Origin: JAVBSN01 sp031547045
GTDB lineage: Bacteria; Bacillota; Clostridia; Lachnospirales; Lachnospiraceae
Reading direction: 5' to 3'
DNA length: 43,509 nucleotides
NCBI GenBank assembly: GCA_031547045.1
Contig: JAVBSN010000025.1
Location: 1-43,509 of the forward strand
Shown here: one piece after another, positions 8,309 through 16,054 of the stretch
Layout of the letters: each line of letters starts with the position of its first letter
Numbering within the stretch: the first letter of the stretch is position 1
Position numbers and translations under genes: made by a program
Notes under the pieces: generated by a model
Database searches by the model: none
What the model saw: only the letters and a program-made list of their open reading frames with translations
Told to the model about the DNA's origin: nothing

Positions 8309-9175
8309 TTATTTCAATTTAAATTTAGATTCTGCATTTTCTTCATTTGTTGTATTTTCATTATTAGTTTGATTATTATCATATGTATAGTCACTTGAGA
8401 AGTTATCATTGTATTGATTATTATATGTGTAATCATCTGAAGAATTATTATAATTACTTGAGTTATTCATATTCCCATAATCACTACTACCATAAGAATC
8501 ATTGTAAGAAACATGTATATCATCATTCTTACTACGCTTTTTACCATTTACTGAAACAATAAATATTATAATTAATATTAGACCTACACCAAGCATTACT
8601 CCACCTATTAGTATATTAAATCCAGATGTATTAGATGCTTTATAATCTATGTAATATGGAATTATATATTCATCACATTTTTCTTTTGAATTAGTATCAA
8701 GATAAACCATCATATAATCATATAAGAATCCCATTTCATCTGTGCCATAGCTTTTAAGTTTACCACGTATTTGAAGTGTAGGTGTGCTATCCATATTATC
8801 TATTTCTTCATATAGATAATCAAATGTATCATTTGTAATCTGATCCAAAACATCAAAATTACTACTTGGAACAAATACACCTAAGTACTTTTCAGTATCT
8901 TCATCATATGCTACTGGTATTAAGTAAGTTCTACCTGATATAGTTTTCTTTCCATCTCTAGTAGTCTCTTCTTCTTCAAAATAATCCATTGCATAATATA
9001 TTTCTCCACTTACATATATACCTTTTTCAAATTCACTAGAAGCCATATAATTAAAATCATTCTTTGTTGTTTCTCCACTAAACTTATCAATACATCCTAT
9101 TGCTAAAAAAACAATACCTACTACCACCAAAATAATACCTCTTAAAAAATTTCCAACTCCTCTTCCCTTATTCAT
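8309..9175 (-). CDS. two-TM envelope protein, possibly DUF6709-like
   Basis: 288 residues, TAAGGAG 8-9 nt before the ATG. One TM at about residues 9-27, an extracellular domain of about 150 residues (FEKGIYVSGEIYYAMDYF, then TYLIPVAYDEDTEKYLGVFV), a second TM at about 187-210, then a cytoplasmic low-complexity tail rich in N, S, D and Y (repeated D-Y-T-Y-N-N units) ending ESKFKLK. It resembles a family common in Lachnospiraceae that I recall as DUF6709, and this label is uncertain. Function is unknown. Two decayed copies lie directly upstream, and the last in-frame stop of one (9172-9174) overlaps this ATG. Confidence 0.6.
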   Translation of the reverse strand: MNKGRGVGNFLRGIILVVVGIVFLAIGCIDKFSGETTKNDFNYMASSEFEKGIYVSGEIYYAMDYFEEEETTRDGKKTISGRTYLIPVAYDEDTEKYLGVFVPSSNFDVLDQITNDTFDYLYEEIDNMDSTPTLQIRGKLKSYGTDEMGFLYDYMMVYLDTNSKEKCDEYIIPYYIDYKASNTSGFNILIGGVMLGVGLILIIIFIVSVNGKKRSKNDDIHVSYNDSYGSSDYGNMNNSSNYNNSSDDYTYNNQYNDNFSSDYTYDNNQTNNENTTNEENAESKFKLK

Positions 9176-9477
9176 TCTCTCTTCTCCTTAATTTTCTTAT
9201 TTTTATTTTGCTTTTTACTTCTAAACACTTCAATTAAATATGGTATTATGTACTTATCACACTCTTCCTCCGAATCAGTATTAATATATGCAGTCATATA
9301 CTCATATTTTAACACCATACTCCGTTGTTCTTTCTACCGCAAAATATCCTATGGAATATTCTACATCTCCTAAAACATACATCTCTTTTTCAAACTGATT
9401 ATAACTCATTTCATTAAAATTATATAAAAAAATTCTTTTATTGCTTTCATATTTTCTGTCTCCCCTTAAATTATTCC
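9172..9477 (-). pseudogene. decayed tandem paralogue of the two-TM envelope gene
   Basis: Two frames carry homology to the intact downstream gene. The first (to the stop at 9302-9304) reads F-N-E-M-S-Y-N-Q-F-E-K-E-M-Y-V-L-G-D, like the intact F-N-Y-M-A-S-S-E-F-E-K-G-I-Y-V-S-G-E. The second (9172-9318) reads YEYMTAYINTDSEEECDKYI, like YDYMMVYLDTNSKEKCDEYI. About 70 residues between the two blocks are deleted with a frame change, and the N-terminal TM and C-terminal TM are lost. This explains the 400 bp that lacks an intact gene. Confidence 0.75.
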
Positions 9478-9480
9478 AAC

Positions 9481-9573
9481 TTAAATACTATCCATAATTT
9501 TAAAAGGTTGCATTTTTAATCTAAATTTAGATGTTGATATAGATTCATCCTCTGTAACTTCTTCTACACTCAT
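9481..9573 (-). pseudogene. C-terminal tail fragment of another paralogue
   Basis: A 30-codon frame starting 5 nt after the copZ stop. It contains E-D-E-S-I-S-T-S-K-F-R-L-K, matching the end of the intact gene (N-E-E-N-A-E-S-K-F-K-L-K). It is followed by AAAAGGTTGCA on the plus strand, like the intact gene's terminator arm. It looks like the 3' end of a family member truncated at the edge of the copper operon. Confidence 0.6.
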
Positions 9574-9578
9574 ATTAC

Positions 9579-9779
9579 TCAATCCTCTAAAATAACTGCT
9601 TCAAATCCTATATCATCAAGCTCATTTATAGCAGTTTTCACACAATTATCACAACCATTTATAGTAACTGTTTTGTTTTCAAGTGAAACATTAAAATCTA
9701 ATTCCACATCACTTAATACCTTTGTTATTCTCTCTACACATTTATTACAATGCATATCTTCTACTTTTAATACTTTCAT
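9579..9779 (-). CDS. copZ: copper chaperone / heavy-metal-associated domain protein
   Basis: 66 residues, a single HMA (ferredoxin-like) domain. The metal site M-H-C-N-K-C lies at residues 9-14. An extra pair C-D-N-C (about 43-46) sits where most CopZ proteins have none, so a second site or disulfide is possible. GGAGG precedes the start. It is the last gene of the copper operon copA-csoR-copZ. It is expected to carry Cu(I) in the cytoplasm and hand it to CopA or CsoR. Confidence 0.85.
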   Translation of the reverse strand: MKVLKVEDMHCNKCVERITKVLSDVELDFNVSLENKTVTINGCDNCVKTAINELDDIGFEAVILED

Positions 9780-9806
9780 ATTTTATTCCTCCATTATATT
9801 TATATA

Positions 9807-10097
9807 TTATTTCATCAATTTTTTCAACATTTCAACTAATTCTTCTATAATTTCTTCATTTCCTGCTTTTATATCATCTACTACACAGGTTTTAATATGA
9901 TTACTTAACAGTGCTTTATTAAAGCTATTAAGCGCTGCACTAGCCGCTGACACTTGAGTTAATATATCAACACAGTATGTGTCATTTTCAACCATTTTAC
10001 GAATTCCCCTTATTTGCCCTTCTATTCTATTAAGTCTTGTAATTAAATCCTTTTGTTCTTTATTATCTCTTATTTTTTTCCTACATTCACATTCCAT
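9807..10097 (-). CDS. csoR: CsoR-family copper-sensing repressor
   Basis: 96 residues from the ATG at 10097-10095; a GTG at 10133 in the same frame is possible but has no ribosome site. All-helical DUF156 fold: RLNRIEGQIRGIRKMVEND, then the Cu(I) ligands C (in T-Y-C-V-D-I), H and C (in S-N-H-I-K-T-C). The C...H-x3-C set marks true CsoR rather than the persulfide sensor CstR, which lacks the His, or RcnR/FrmR. Apo-CsoR binds the operator in the copA promoter (12550-12566), and Cu(I) releases it. It therefore probably autoregulates the operon. Confidence 0.92.
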   Translation of the reverse strand: MECECRKKIRDNKEQKDLITRLNRIEGQIRGIRKMVENDTYCVDILTQVSAASAALNSFNKALLSNHIKTCVVDDIKAGNEEIIEELVEMLKKLMK

Positions 10098-10130
10098 ATC
10101 TTTATCTATCCTTTCACTTTTGCTATTGTA

Positions 10131-10261
10131 CACTCAAATTACAATTTGACTAGACGCGCCACATACTTCCAGAACTTCGTTCTGTCAGTAACGTACTAGA
10201 AAAAGTAAATGCCTGCTTCGCAGTCGCTTCCTTTTTCCTTGAGTGCGTTAAATTACAATTT
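10131..10261. repeat. hairpin-rich intergenic element between copA and csoR
   Basis: The element is bounded by a 7-bp inverted repeat (CACTCAA 10131-10137, TTGAGTG 10239-10245) and by a 12-bp direct repeat AAATTACAATTT (10136-10147 and 10250-10261). Inside are two hairpins: CAGAAC/GTTCTG with a TTC loop (10170-10184) and CTGC/GCAG with a TTC loop (10213-10223), the latter extended by GAAAAAG (10199-10205) / CTTTTTC (10231-10237). It is visibly more GC-rich than its surroundings. The second copy of the direct repeat contains the copA stop codon. Confidence 0.6.
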
Positions 10262-12514
10262 TTTAGTTCTTAACCTTAATGCATTACTAACTACACAAAC
10301 TGAACTAAGTGACATTGCAAGTCCTGCTATCATAGGATTTAATAAGGTTCCATTTATTAAATATAGACTTCCTGCTGCTATAGGAATTCCTATTGTATTA
10401 TATAAGAACGCCCAAAATAGATTTTGCTTTACATTGGTAATCGTAAGTTTACTTAACCTTATAGCTTTATAAATATCATGTAAATCAGAATGCATTAATA
10501 CAATATCTCCAGATTCTAGAGCAATATCACTTCCGTTTCCTATTGCTGCTCCTACATCTGCTTGTACTAGGGCAGGTGCATCATTTATACCATCACCAAC
10601 CATCATTACAATATTACCTTGCTTTTGTAATCCTTCTATTACTCCTGCCTTATCTTCTGGTAGTACATCTGATATAACTTGGTCTATATTTACTTGATTA
10701 CCTATATATCTAGCTGCTGCCTCATTATCCCCTGTTACCATATACACTTTAATTCCTAATTGTTGTAATTTCTCGATTGCATCTTTGCTTGTTTCTTTAA
10801 TTGTATCAGCAACACTTATTATTCCTTGAAGTCTATTATCTATAGCTACATACATTGATGTTTGTCCATTTTTCGAAATTTCATTTGCTCTGTCCTCATA
10901 TACATCAGTTGTAATATTATTATCTTTAATTAATGAGATGTTTCCTATTAACACATTAATTGTTTCACTACTAATCTTTACCTTAGCCTTTAATCCTTTA
11001 CCAGTAATATTTTCAAATTCTTCAACCTTATATTCATTATTATCTGTTCCACCACCAACTATTGCCTTAGCTAAAGGATGATCTGACATTTTCTCCACAG
11101 CTATAGCAATATTAAGCAGATTATCTTCTGTATATTCATCACATATAATACTTGTAATCTTAGGTTTTCCTTCTGTTATAGTTCCTGTCTTATCTAATAC
11201 TACTACATTAACATCATGAGTTATCTCTAATGCCTCTCCACTTCTAATTAATATTCCTTTACTAGCTCCTAATCCCGTTCCTACCATAATTGCTGTTGGA
11301 GTTGCTAACCCTAATGCACATGGACAAGCTATAACTAAAACAGATGTAAATATTCTTAAAACAAAATTAATATCATATCCTAATATCAACCAAATTATTG
11401 AAACTACTATTGCTATACTAATTACTGCTGGAACAAAATACCCTGCTACCTTATCTGCTATTTTTGAAATAGGGGCTTTCTTTCCTTGTGCCTCCTCTAC
11501 AAATCTAACTATTTTTGATAAAATAGTATCTTGTCCAATCCTAGATACTTTTACATATAATATTCCATTATAATTAACACTTCCACCAATAACTGAACTT
11601 CCTACAGACTTCTCTACTGGCAAACTTTCTCCTGTAATCATAGCTTCGTCAATCATACTTTGACCTTCTACAACAATTCCATCAATAGGAACCTTAGCTC
11701 CTGGTCTTACTAATACAATATTATCTACTTGTATTTCTTCTGTATCTACTTCTCTAAGTACATCCCCATCCACTAAAATAGTTGTATCAGGAGTAAGATT
11801 TAATAATTTAGTAATTGCACCCTTTGTCTTATTCTTACTATTACTTTCTAAATATTTTCCCAACATAATAAAGGTTATAATTATAGCTGATGACTCATAA
11901 TATAAATGGTGAACTTGCATAGGATTATCTGTTATCTGAAAAGTCATTATTATACTATATATAAATGAACTTCCACTTCCTATTGCCACTAATGAATCCA
12001 TATTGGGATTCAAATGTATTATTGTATTAAACCCATTAATAAAAAATCTTCTTCCAAAATATAAAATTGGAATTGTAAGTAATATCTGAATCAGTGCAAA
12101 GTTAAATGGATGTGTCATCATATTTATAATATCTGGCACTGGTAGTTTAACACTATACATTTGTCCCATTGATACATATAAAAGTATTACACTAAGTATA
12201 ATTGCCCCCATAAGATTATTACGCTTATTTCTTAATTCAATTTCATCTGTATCTTCTACTTTCTTATGTACACTAGCAGATGTATCATTTTTTTTATTAT
12301 ACACATATAATTGAGCTTCAAATCCTGCCTTACTTACTTTAGCAGTAATCATGTCAGGATTAACTTTATCCTCATCATATTCTATAGTCATTTTATTAGT
12401 TGCCAGATTAACATCACTTCTTGTAACGCCTTCTATTTTTCTAGTCACTCTCTCAACTGCACTGCTACAAGAAGCACAAGTCATCCCATTTACAATATAT
12501 ACTTCTTCTCTCAT
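10253..12514 (-). CDS. copA: Cu(I)-exporting P1B-type ATPase
   Basis: 753 residues, GGAGATGATAGA before the ATG. One N-terminal HMA domain (GMTCASC at about 10-16), a linker, and eight predicted TMs with the ion site ACPCALGLATP in TM6. The actuator motif is MITGESLP, the phosphorylation site DKTGT, the nucleotide site S-D-H-P-L-A, and the hinge GDGINDAP. The family usually also has conserved N-Y and M-x-x-S-S in TM7-8; here L-Y-N-T and MSLSSV are seen. It pumps Cu(I) out of the cytoplasm. It is the first gene of the operon, under the CsoR-boxed promoter. Confidence 0.97.
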   Translation of the reverse strand: MREEVYIVNGMTCASCSSAVERVTRKIEGVTRSDVNLATNKMTIEYDEDKVNPDMITAKVSKAGFEAQLYVYNKKNDTSASVHKKVEDTDEIELRNKRNNLMGAIILSVILLYVSMGQMYSVKLPVPDIINMMTHPFNFALIQILLTIPILYFGRRFFINGFNTIIHLNPNMDSLVAIGSGSSFIYSIIMTFQITDNPMQVHHLYYESSAIIITFIMLGKYLESNSKNKTKGAITKLLNLTPDTTILVDGDVLREVDTEEIQVDNIVLVRPGAKVPIDGIVVEGQSMIDEAMITGESLPVEKSVGSSVIGGSVNYNGILYVKVSRIGQDTILSKIVRFVEEAQGKKAPISKIADKVAGYFVPAVISIAIVVSIIWLILGYDINFVLRIFTSVLVIACPCALGLATPTAIMVGTGLGASKGILIRSGEALEITHDVNVVVLDKTGTITEGKPKITSIICDEYTEDNLLNIAIAVEKMSDHPLAKAIVGGGTDNNEYKVEEFENITGKGLKAKVKISSETINVLIGNISLIKDNNITTDVYEDRANEISKNGQTSMYVAIDNRLQGIISVADTIKETSKDAIEKLQQLGIKVYMVTGDNEAAARYIGNQVNIDQVISDVLPEDKAGVIEGLQKQGNIVMMVGDGINDAPALVQADVGAAIGNGSDIALESGDIVLMHSDLHDIYKAIRLSKLTITNVKQNLFWAFLYNTIGIPIAAGSLYLINGTLLNPMIAGLAMSLSSVCVVSNALRLRTKKL

Positions 12515-12544
12515 TCTATCATCTCCAATAATATTTATGTTTTT

Positions 12545-12573
12545 ATATTATACCCCCATAGGGTATATGTCAA
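12545..12573 (-). promoter_or_regulatory. copA promoter with CsoR operator in the spacer
   Basis: On the minus strand: TTGACA (12573-12568), then a spacer holding the CsoR-type G-tract dyad (plus strand ATACCCCCATAGGGTAT, 12550-12566), then a -10 that can be read as TAATAT (12550-12545, 17-nt spacer) or TATAAT (12552-12547, 15-nt spacer). CsoR operators elsewhere have this T-A-C-C-C-x-x-x-x-G-G-G-T-A form. Bound apo-CsoR would block the polymerase. Confidence 0.85.
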
Positions 12574-13131
12574 TTATTTATCATCTACTATTGGGATTGC
12601 AAAAGATATTATAATTGATAAAATTCCTAATACTCCAAGTCCTATATATCCCCCTGGTAATAAATACGAATACTTATCAGATATATTAAATAACGTTAAT
12701 TTACCCATATCCATTATATCAAAAACACCTAAATCACTAAGCTTACTATAAGTAAATGAATATACTAATGCCCCAGCAAATCCTCCAACTATAAGCCAGA
12801 TTGATTTTACAAATAAATTAGTTCCTAATGCCACTATACTACCTGATGGGTAACCTCCTGACCAACCAAGCCCTATACCAAATATTAATCCTCCAATAAC
12901 CACACCTAAATTTGTTGGCGTTATATTATAATTCATATTTCCTGTTATTTTTGTTAGATTAAATATTGCAAATAATACACTACTTACACCTATTGCACCT
13001 ATTATTATTTTTATTAATTTTAAACATCTAAAGCTAAGCATATCTATTATCTTCTCTGGTCTAGCCGCACCTGTCCAATATAGTATTCCTCCAAATACTC
13101 CACCTAATAATACTGTAAAAATTATTTCCAT
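12574..13131 (-). CDS. YeeE/YedE-family permease, C-terminal half-type subunit
   Basis: 185 residues with five predicted TMs. Family features are the opening LLGGVFGGILYWTGAARPEK and GLIFGIGLGWSGGYPSGSIV. Full-length YeeE/YedE proteins import thiosulfate or other sulfur species through a chain of conserved cysteines. Here the second-half motif usually written G-x-C-P-G reads G-G-Y-P-S-G, so that Cys is missing. It starts 2 nt after the stop of the preceding gene, using GAGG inside that gene's last codons, so the two are translationally coupled. No TusA gene is nearby. The substrate is unproven. Confidence 0.75.
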   Translation of the reverse strand: MEIIFTVLLGGVFGGILYWTGAARPEKIIDMLSFRCLKLIKIIIGAIGVSSVLFAIFNLTKITGNMNYNITPTNLGVVIGGLIFGIGLGWSGGYPSGSIVALGTNLFVKSIWLIVGGFAGALVYSFTYSKLSDLGVFDIMDMGKLTLFNISDKYSYLLPGGYIGLGVLGILSIIISFAIPIVDDK

Positions 13132-13133
13132 AA

Positions 13134-13706
13134 TTATATTACCTCGCTACCTACATAATTAACTATTAACGCTATTGGTATAGCTGTAACCAATACTGAT
13201 GCTGCAAATATATAACCACTTACACTACCTTCCATGATTCCATTAAATATAAGTTGAGTTATGCAACCACCAGCCATTCTTGCACCATATAACAGTAAAA
13301 ATCCTGATATTAGATTAATTATAAGTCCTCCATATTTGCTAGCCTTTTTTTCATTAACTTTTCTAAACTCTGTTCTCTTTTGTCTTCCTTCGATATATCT
13401 TTTAATAACATAGGCTATATATCCTCCAAGAGGCATTGCAAGAATAAATAACAAATCATAATCTCCTGGATGTTTTATTATACTTGCTAAATATCCTTCA
13501 TCCTTATCATAATACTCATTACTACTGCTATATCCATATTCTCTAGTATTATCTTCCCATATAATTCTTGGTTCTATCATTGTATGAACTATTCCTCCAA
13601 CCACACTAAATTCTGTAGATATACCTATAGGTTTAACAAGAAAAACTGTTAAGAATAATATAATACCTAATATCATTGCTTTAATAAAAATTTCAAAGTT
13701 TTTCAT
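13134..13706 (-). CDS. YeeE/YedE-family permease, N-terminal half-type subunit
   Basis: 190 residues. TM at about 8-27, then a polar extracellular loop of about 50 residues (unusually long, with Y-S-S-S-N-E-Y-Y-D-K-D-E-G-Y), then TMs at about 75-90, 120-140 and 155-180. It carries the family hallmark GARMAGGCITQLIFNG with one conserved Cys, and lacks the usual S-G-H after it. It pairs with the next gene to make a split transporter. It diverges from catalase across a 126-bp gap. Confidence 0.75.
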   Translation of the reverse strand: MKNFEIFIKAMILGIILFLTVFLVKPIGISTEFSVVGGIVHTMIEPRIIWEDNTREYGYSSSNEYYDKDEGYLASIIKHPGDYDLLFILAMPLGGYIAYVIKRYIEGRQKRTEFRKVNEKKASKYGGLIINLISGFLLLYGARMAGGCITQLIFNGIMEGSVSGYIFAASVLVTAIPIALIVNYVGSEVI

Positions 13707-13754
13707 AAACTACCTTCTTTCATACAAATATATCTTTAATATGTACCAAATAAG

Positions 13755-13765
13755 GAATATTATTC
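13755..13765. promoter_or_regulatory. palindrome in the katA / yeeE divergent gap
   Basis: GAATATTATTC is a perfect 5-1-5 dyad 68 bp before katA. A TATAAT at 13804-13809 is the best -10 for katA, but no good -35 is seen. The site does not match a full PerR box. Confidence 0.25.
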
Positions 13766-13832
13766 AAGATATTACTATCAAATATGTTTGTATTGAATAA
13801 ATATATAATGAGAACATTTTTAAGGATTACTT

Positions 13833-15293
13833 ATGGGAAAATATAGATCTAATAATGATTATATGACCGATAGTCTTGGAAGACCCATTCCAAATGATAA
13901 TGACTCATTGACAATAGGTCCCGATGGACCAACCTTACTGGAAGATATACATCAAATTGATAAATTAGCACACTTTGATAGGGAGCGTGTTCCTGAAAGA
14001 GTTGTTCACGCAAAAGGTGCTGGTGCTTTTGGACATTTTACTACTTATAGATGTATGAGCAAATATACTATGGCTGATTTTCTACAAGGAGCAGATCATA
14101 CCACCAAGGTATTTGTTCGATTTTCAACAGTTATTGGTTCAAAAGGTTCTGCTGATACAGCAAGAGACCCTCGTGGCTTTGCTGTAAAATTCTATACAAA
14201 TGAAGGTATATACGATTTAGTAGGAAATAACTTGCCTGTATTCTTTATAAGGGATTCAATAAAATTTCCTGATTTAATTCATTCTTTAAAACCTTTACCA
14301 GATACAAATTTAACTGACCGTCAACATTTTTGGGATTTTATCTCTCTATCTCCCGAATCAACTCATATGATTTCTTGGGTATATTCTGATAGGGGAACAG
14401 TTAAAAATTACGCCAAAATGGATGGCTTTGGTGTAAATACGTATATATGGGTTAATAAATCTGGTGAACGGTGCTATATAAAATATCACTGGAAAACCAT
14501 GCAAGGTATTGAGACTATTGACAGGCATGAAGCCGAACGGTTAGCTGGTTCTAATCCTGATATTTCTACTACCAATTTATATAATGATATTAAATGTGGC
14601 AAATTTCCTAGATATGAATTATGTGTTCAATTTATGCATCCTAGTCAAGTAGAACAGCTTACCTTTGATCCCTTAGATGACACAAAAACTTGGCCTGAAG
14701 ACAAATTTCCACTTGTTAAAGTTGGTATGATGACTCTAGATAAGAATCCAGATAACTTTTTTGCAGAAGTAGAACAATCAGCATTTTGTCCTGGAAACAT
14801 TATTCCTGGTATAGAATTCTCTGCTGATAAAATGCTACAAGGACGTTCATTCTCATATCTTGATACACAAAGGCATAGAATCGGTCCTAACTTTGCACAG
14901 TTACCAATAAATGCTTCCACATCTCCTGTATGTAACAATCAACGGGATGGAAATATGACATATCATTATAATCCTAGCCCTATTAACTATTCACCTAATA
15001 GTTTAAACGGTAATATTCCTAGACCAGCAAATATTCCTGTTCCAAAGCCTATGTTTGCCAAAGGATATATTGCTAGAACACCTATTTTAAAACAAGATAA
15101 CTATACTCAAGCAGGACAGCGTTACCGTTCACTTACTCCTATTGAACAAGACCACCTTGCTGACAATATTGCTATTGAACTATATAAGTGTAATAAGGAT
15201 ATTGTAACTCGTGTATTAAATAACTTCTCTATGGCTTGCCCTGAATGGGCCGATAAAGTCGCTATATATATGAGAAAGTATATGTCAAAATAA
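13833..15293 (+). CDS. katA: monofunctional haem catalase
   Basis: 486 residues, small-subunit (clade 3) length. Distal site RERVPERVVHAKGAGAFGHF carries the catalytic His; distal Asn is in DLVGNNLPVFFIRD; the proximal haem Tyr is in FSYLDTQRHRIGPN. It disproportionates hydrogen peroxide to water and oxygen. AAGGA lies 8 nt before the ATG. Its neighbour on the right is a convergent rubrerythrin, so the two make a small oxidative-defence island, notable in a presumed anaerobe. Confidence 0.97.
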   Translation: MGKYRSNNDYMTDSLGRPIPNDNDSLTIGPDGPTLLEDIHQIDKLAHFDRERVPERVVHAKGAGAFGHFTTYRCMSKYTMADFLQGADHTTKVFVRFSTVIGSKGSADTARDPRGFAVKFYTNEGIYDLVGNNLPVFFIRDSIKFPDLIHSLKPLPDTNLTDRQHFWDFISLSPESTHMISWVYSDRGTVKNYAKMDGFGVNTYIWVNKSGERCYIKYHWKTMQGIETIDRHEAERLAGSNPDISTTNLYNDIKCGKFPRYELCVQFMHPSQVEQLTFDPLDDTKTWPEDKFPLVKVGMMTLDKNPDNFFAEVEQSAFCPGNIIPGIEFSADKMLQGRSFSYLDTQRHRIGPNFAQLPINASTSPVCNNQRDGNMTYHYNPSPINYSPNSLNGNIPRPANIPVPKPMFAKGYIARTPILKQDNYTQAGQRYRSLTPIEQDHLADNIAIELYKCNKDIVTRVLNNFSMACPEWADKVAIYMRKYMSK

Positions 15294-15309
15294 AAATTTA
15301 ATTATAATA

Positions 15310-15371
15310 AAAGAGCATATTCTCTAAAGTCTTTTATCATTATTGATAAAGATTAATAGTATATGCTCTTT
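15310..15371. terminator. bidirectional terminator between katA and rubrerythrin
   Basis: AAAGAGCATAT (15310-15320) pairs with ATATGCTCTTT (15361-15371). A second hairpin, CTTTTATCA/TGATAAAG, is nested inside (15331-15351). T/A-rich flanks occur on both sides. Confidence 0.75.
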
Positions 15372-15395
15372 ATTGCTCTTTTATAGTATACAATT

Positions 15396-15938
15396 TTAAT
15401 AGTTCTCAGCTTTTTCATGGAAGTATGCTTGTGGATGATTACACACTGGGCACTCTTCTGGTGCTTTCTTTCCTACAACAACGTGTCCACAGTTAGAACA
15501 GATCCATACTGTATCTCCCTCTTTAGAAAATACTAATCCATCTTCAACATTAGCTAATAACTTTCTATATCTCTCTTCATGCTCTTTCTCTATCTTACCT
15601 ACTTCTTCAAATAGAAATGCTATATGGTCAAATCCTTCTGCCTTAGCATCTTTAGCAAATTGGTCATACATATCTGTCCACTCATAATTTTCACCATCAG
15701 CGGCATCTTTAAGATTAGTTATTGTATCTGGCATTCCATCATGTAATAACTTAAACCATATCTTTGCATGCTCTTTCTCGTTAGCTGCAGTCTCTTCAAA
15801 TATATTTGCTATCTGAACATATCCATCCTTCTTAGCTCTTGATGCATAATATGTATATTTATTTCTTGCTTGTGACTCACCAGCAAATGCTGCCATTAAA
15901 TTAGCTTCTGTCTTAGTACCTTTTAATTCATTACCCAT
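15396..15938 (-). CDS. rbr: rubrerythrin
   Basis: 180 residues from the ATG at 15938-15936, with AAGGAGG upstream; the longer frame is untranslated leader. N-terminal ferritin-like diiron domain with AAFAGESQARNKYTYYA, EETAANEKEHAKIW and F-E-E-V-G-K-I-E-K-E-H. C-terminal rubredoxin domain CSNCGHVVVG...CPVCNHPQAYF binds Fe(Cys)4. Reduces hydrogen peroxide in anaerobes using electrons from NADH via rubredoxin-type donors. Single gene. Confidence 0.97.
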   Translation of the reverse strand: MGNELKGTKTEANLMAAFAGESQARNKYTYYASRAKKDGYVQIANIFEETAANEKEHAKIWFKLLHDGMPDTITNLKDAADGENYEWTDMYDQFAKDAKAEGFDHIAFLFEEVGKIEKEHEERYRKLLANVEDGLVFSKEGDTVWICSNCGHVVVGKKAPEECPVCNHPQAYFHEKAENY

Positions 15939-16054
15939 AATATTTCCTCCTTGTTTAAAACGATAATAATTACTATTTTCATTAATTATAAATTTTTTAA
16001 TTTCAAAAGTCAATATATATTTTGAAAAGCACCAAAATTAACCTTTATATTAGT

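Noticed and set aside
9807..10097. CstR (persulfide sensor) linked to the YeeE genes
   Set aside because: The His of the Cu(I) site is present in the H-x3-C motif, which marks CsoR.
10131..10261. tRNA or known small RNA in the copA-csoR gap
   Set aside because: No cloverleaf or anticodon arm could be drawn; the hairpins are too short and simple.
13720..13832. PerR box before katA
   Set aside because: No sequence close to TTATAATNATTATAA was found; only the short GAATATTATTC dyad is present.
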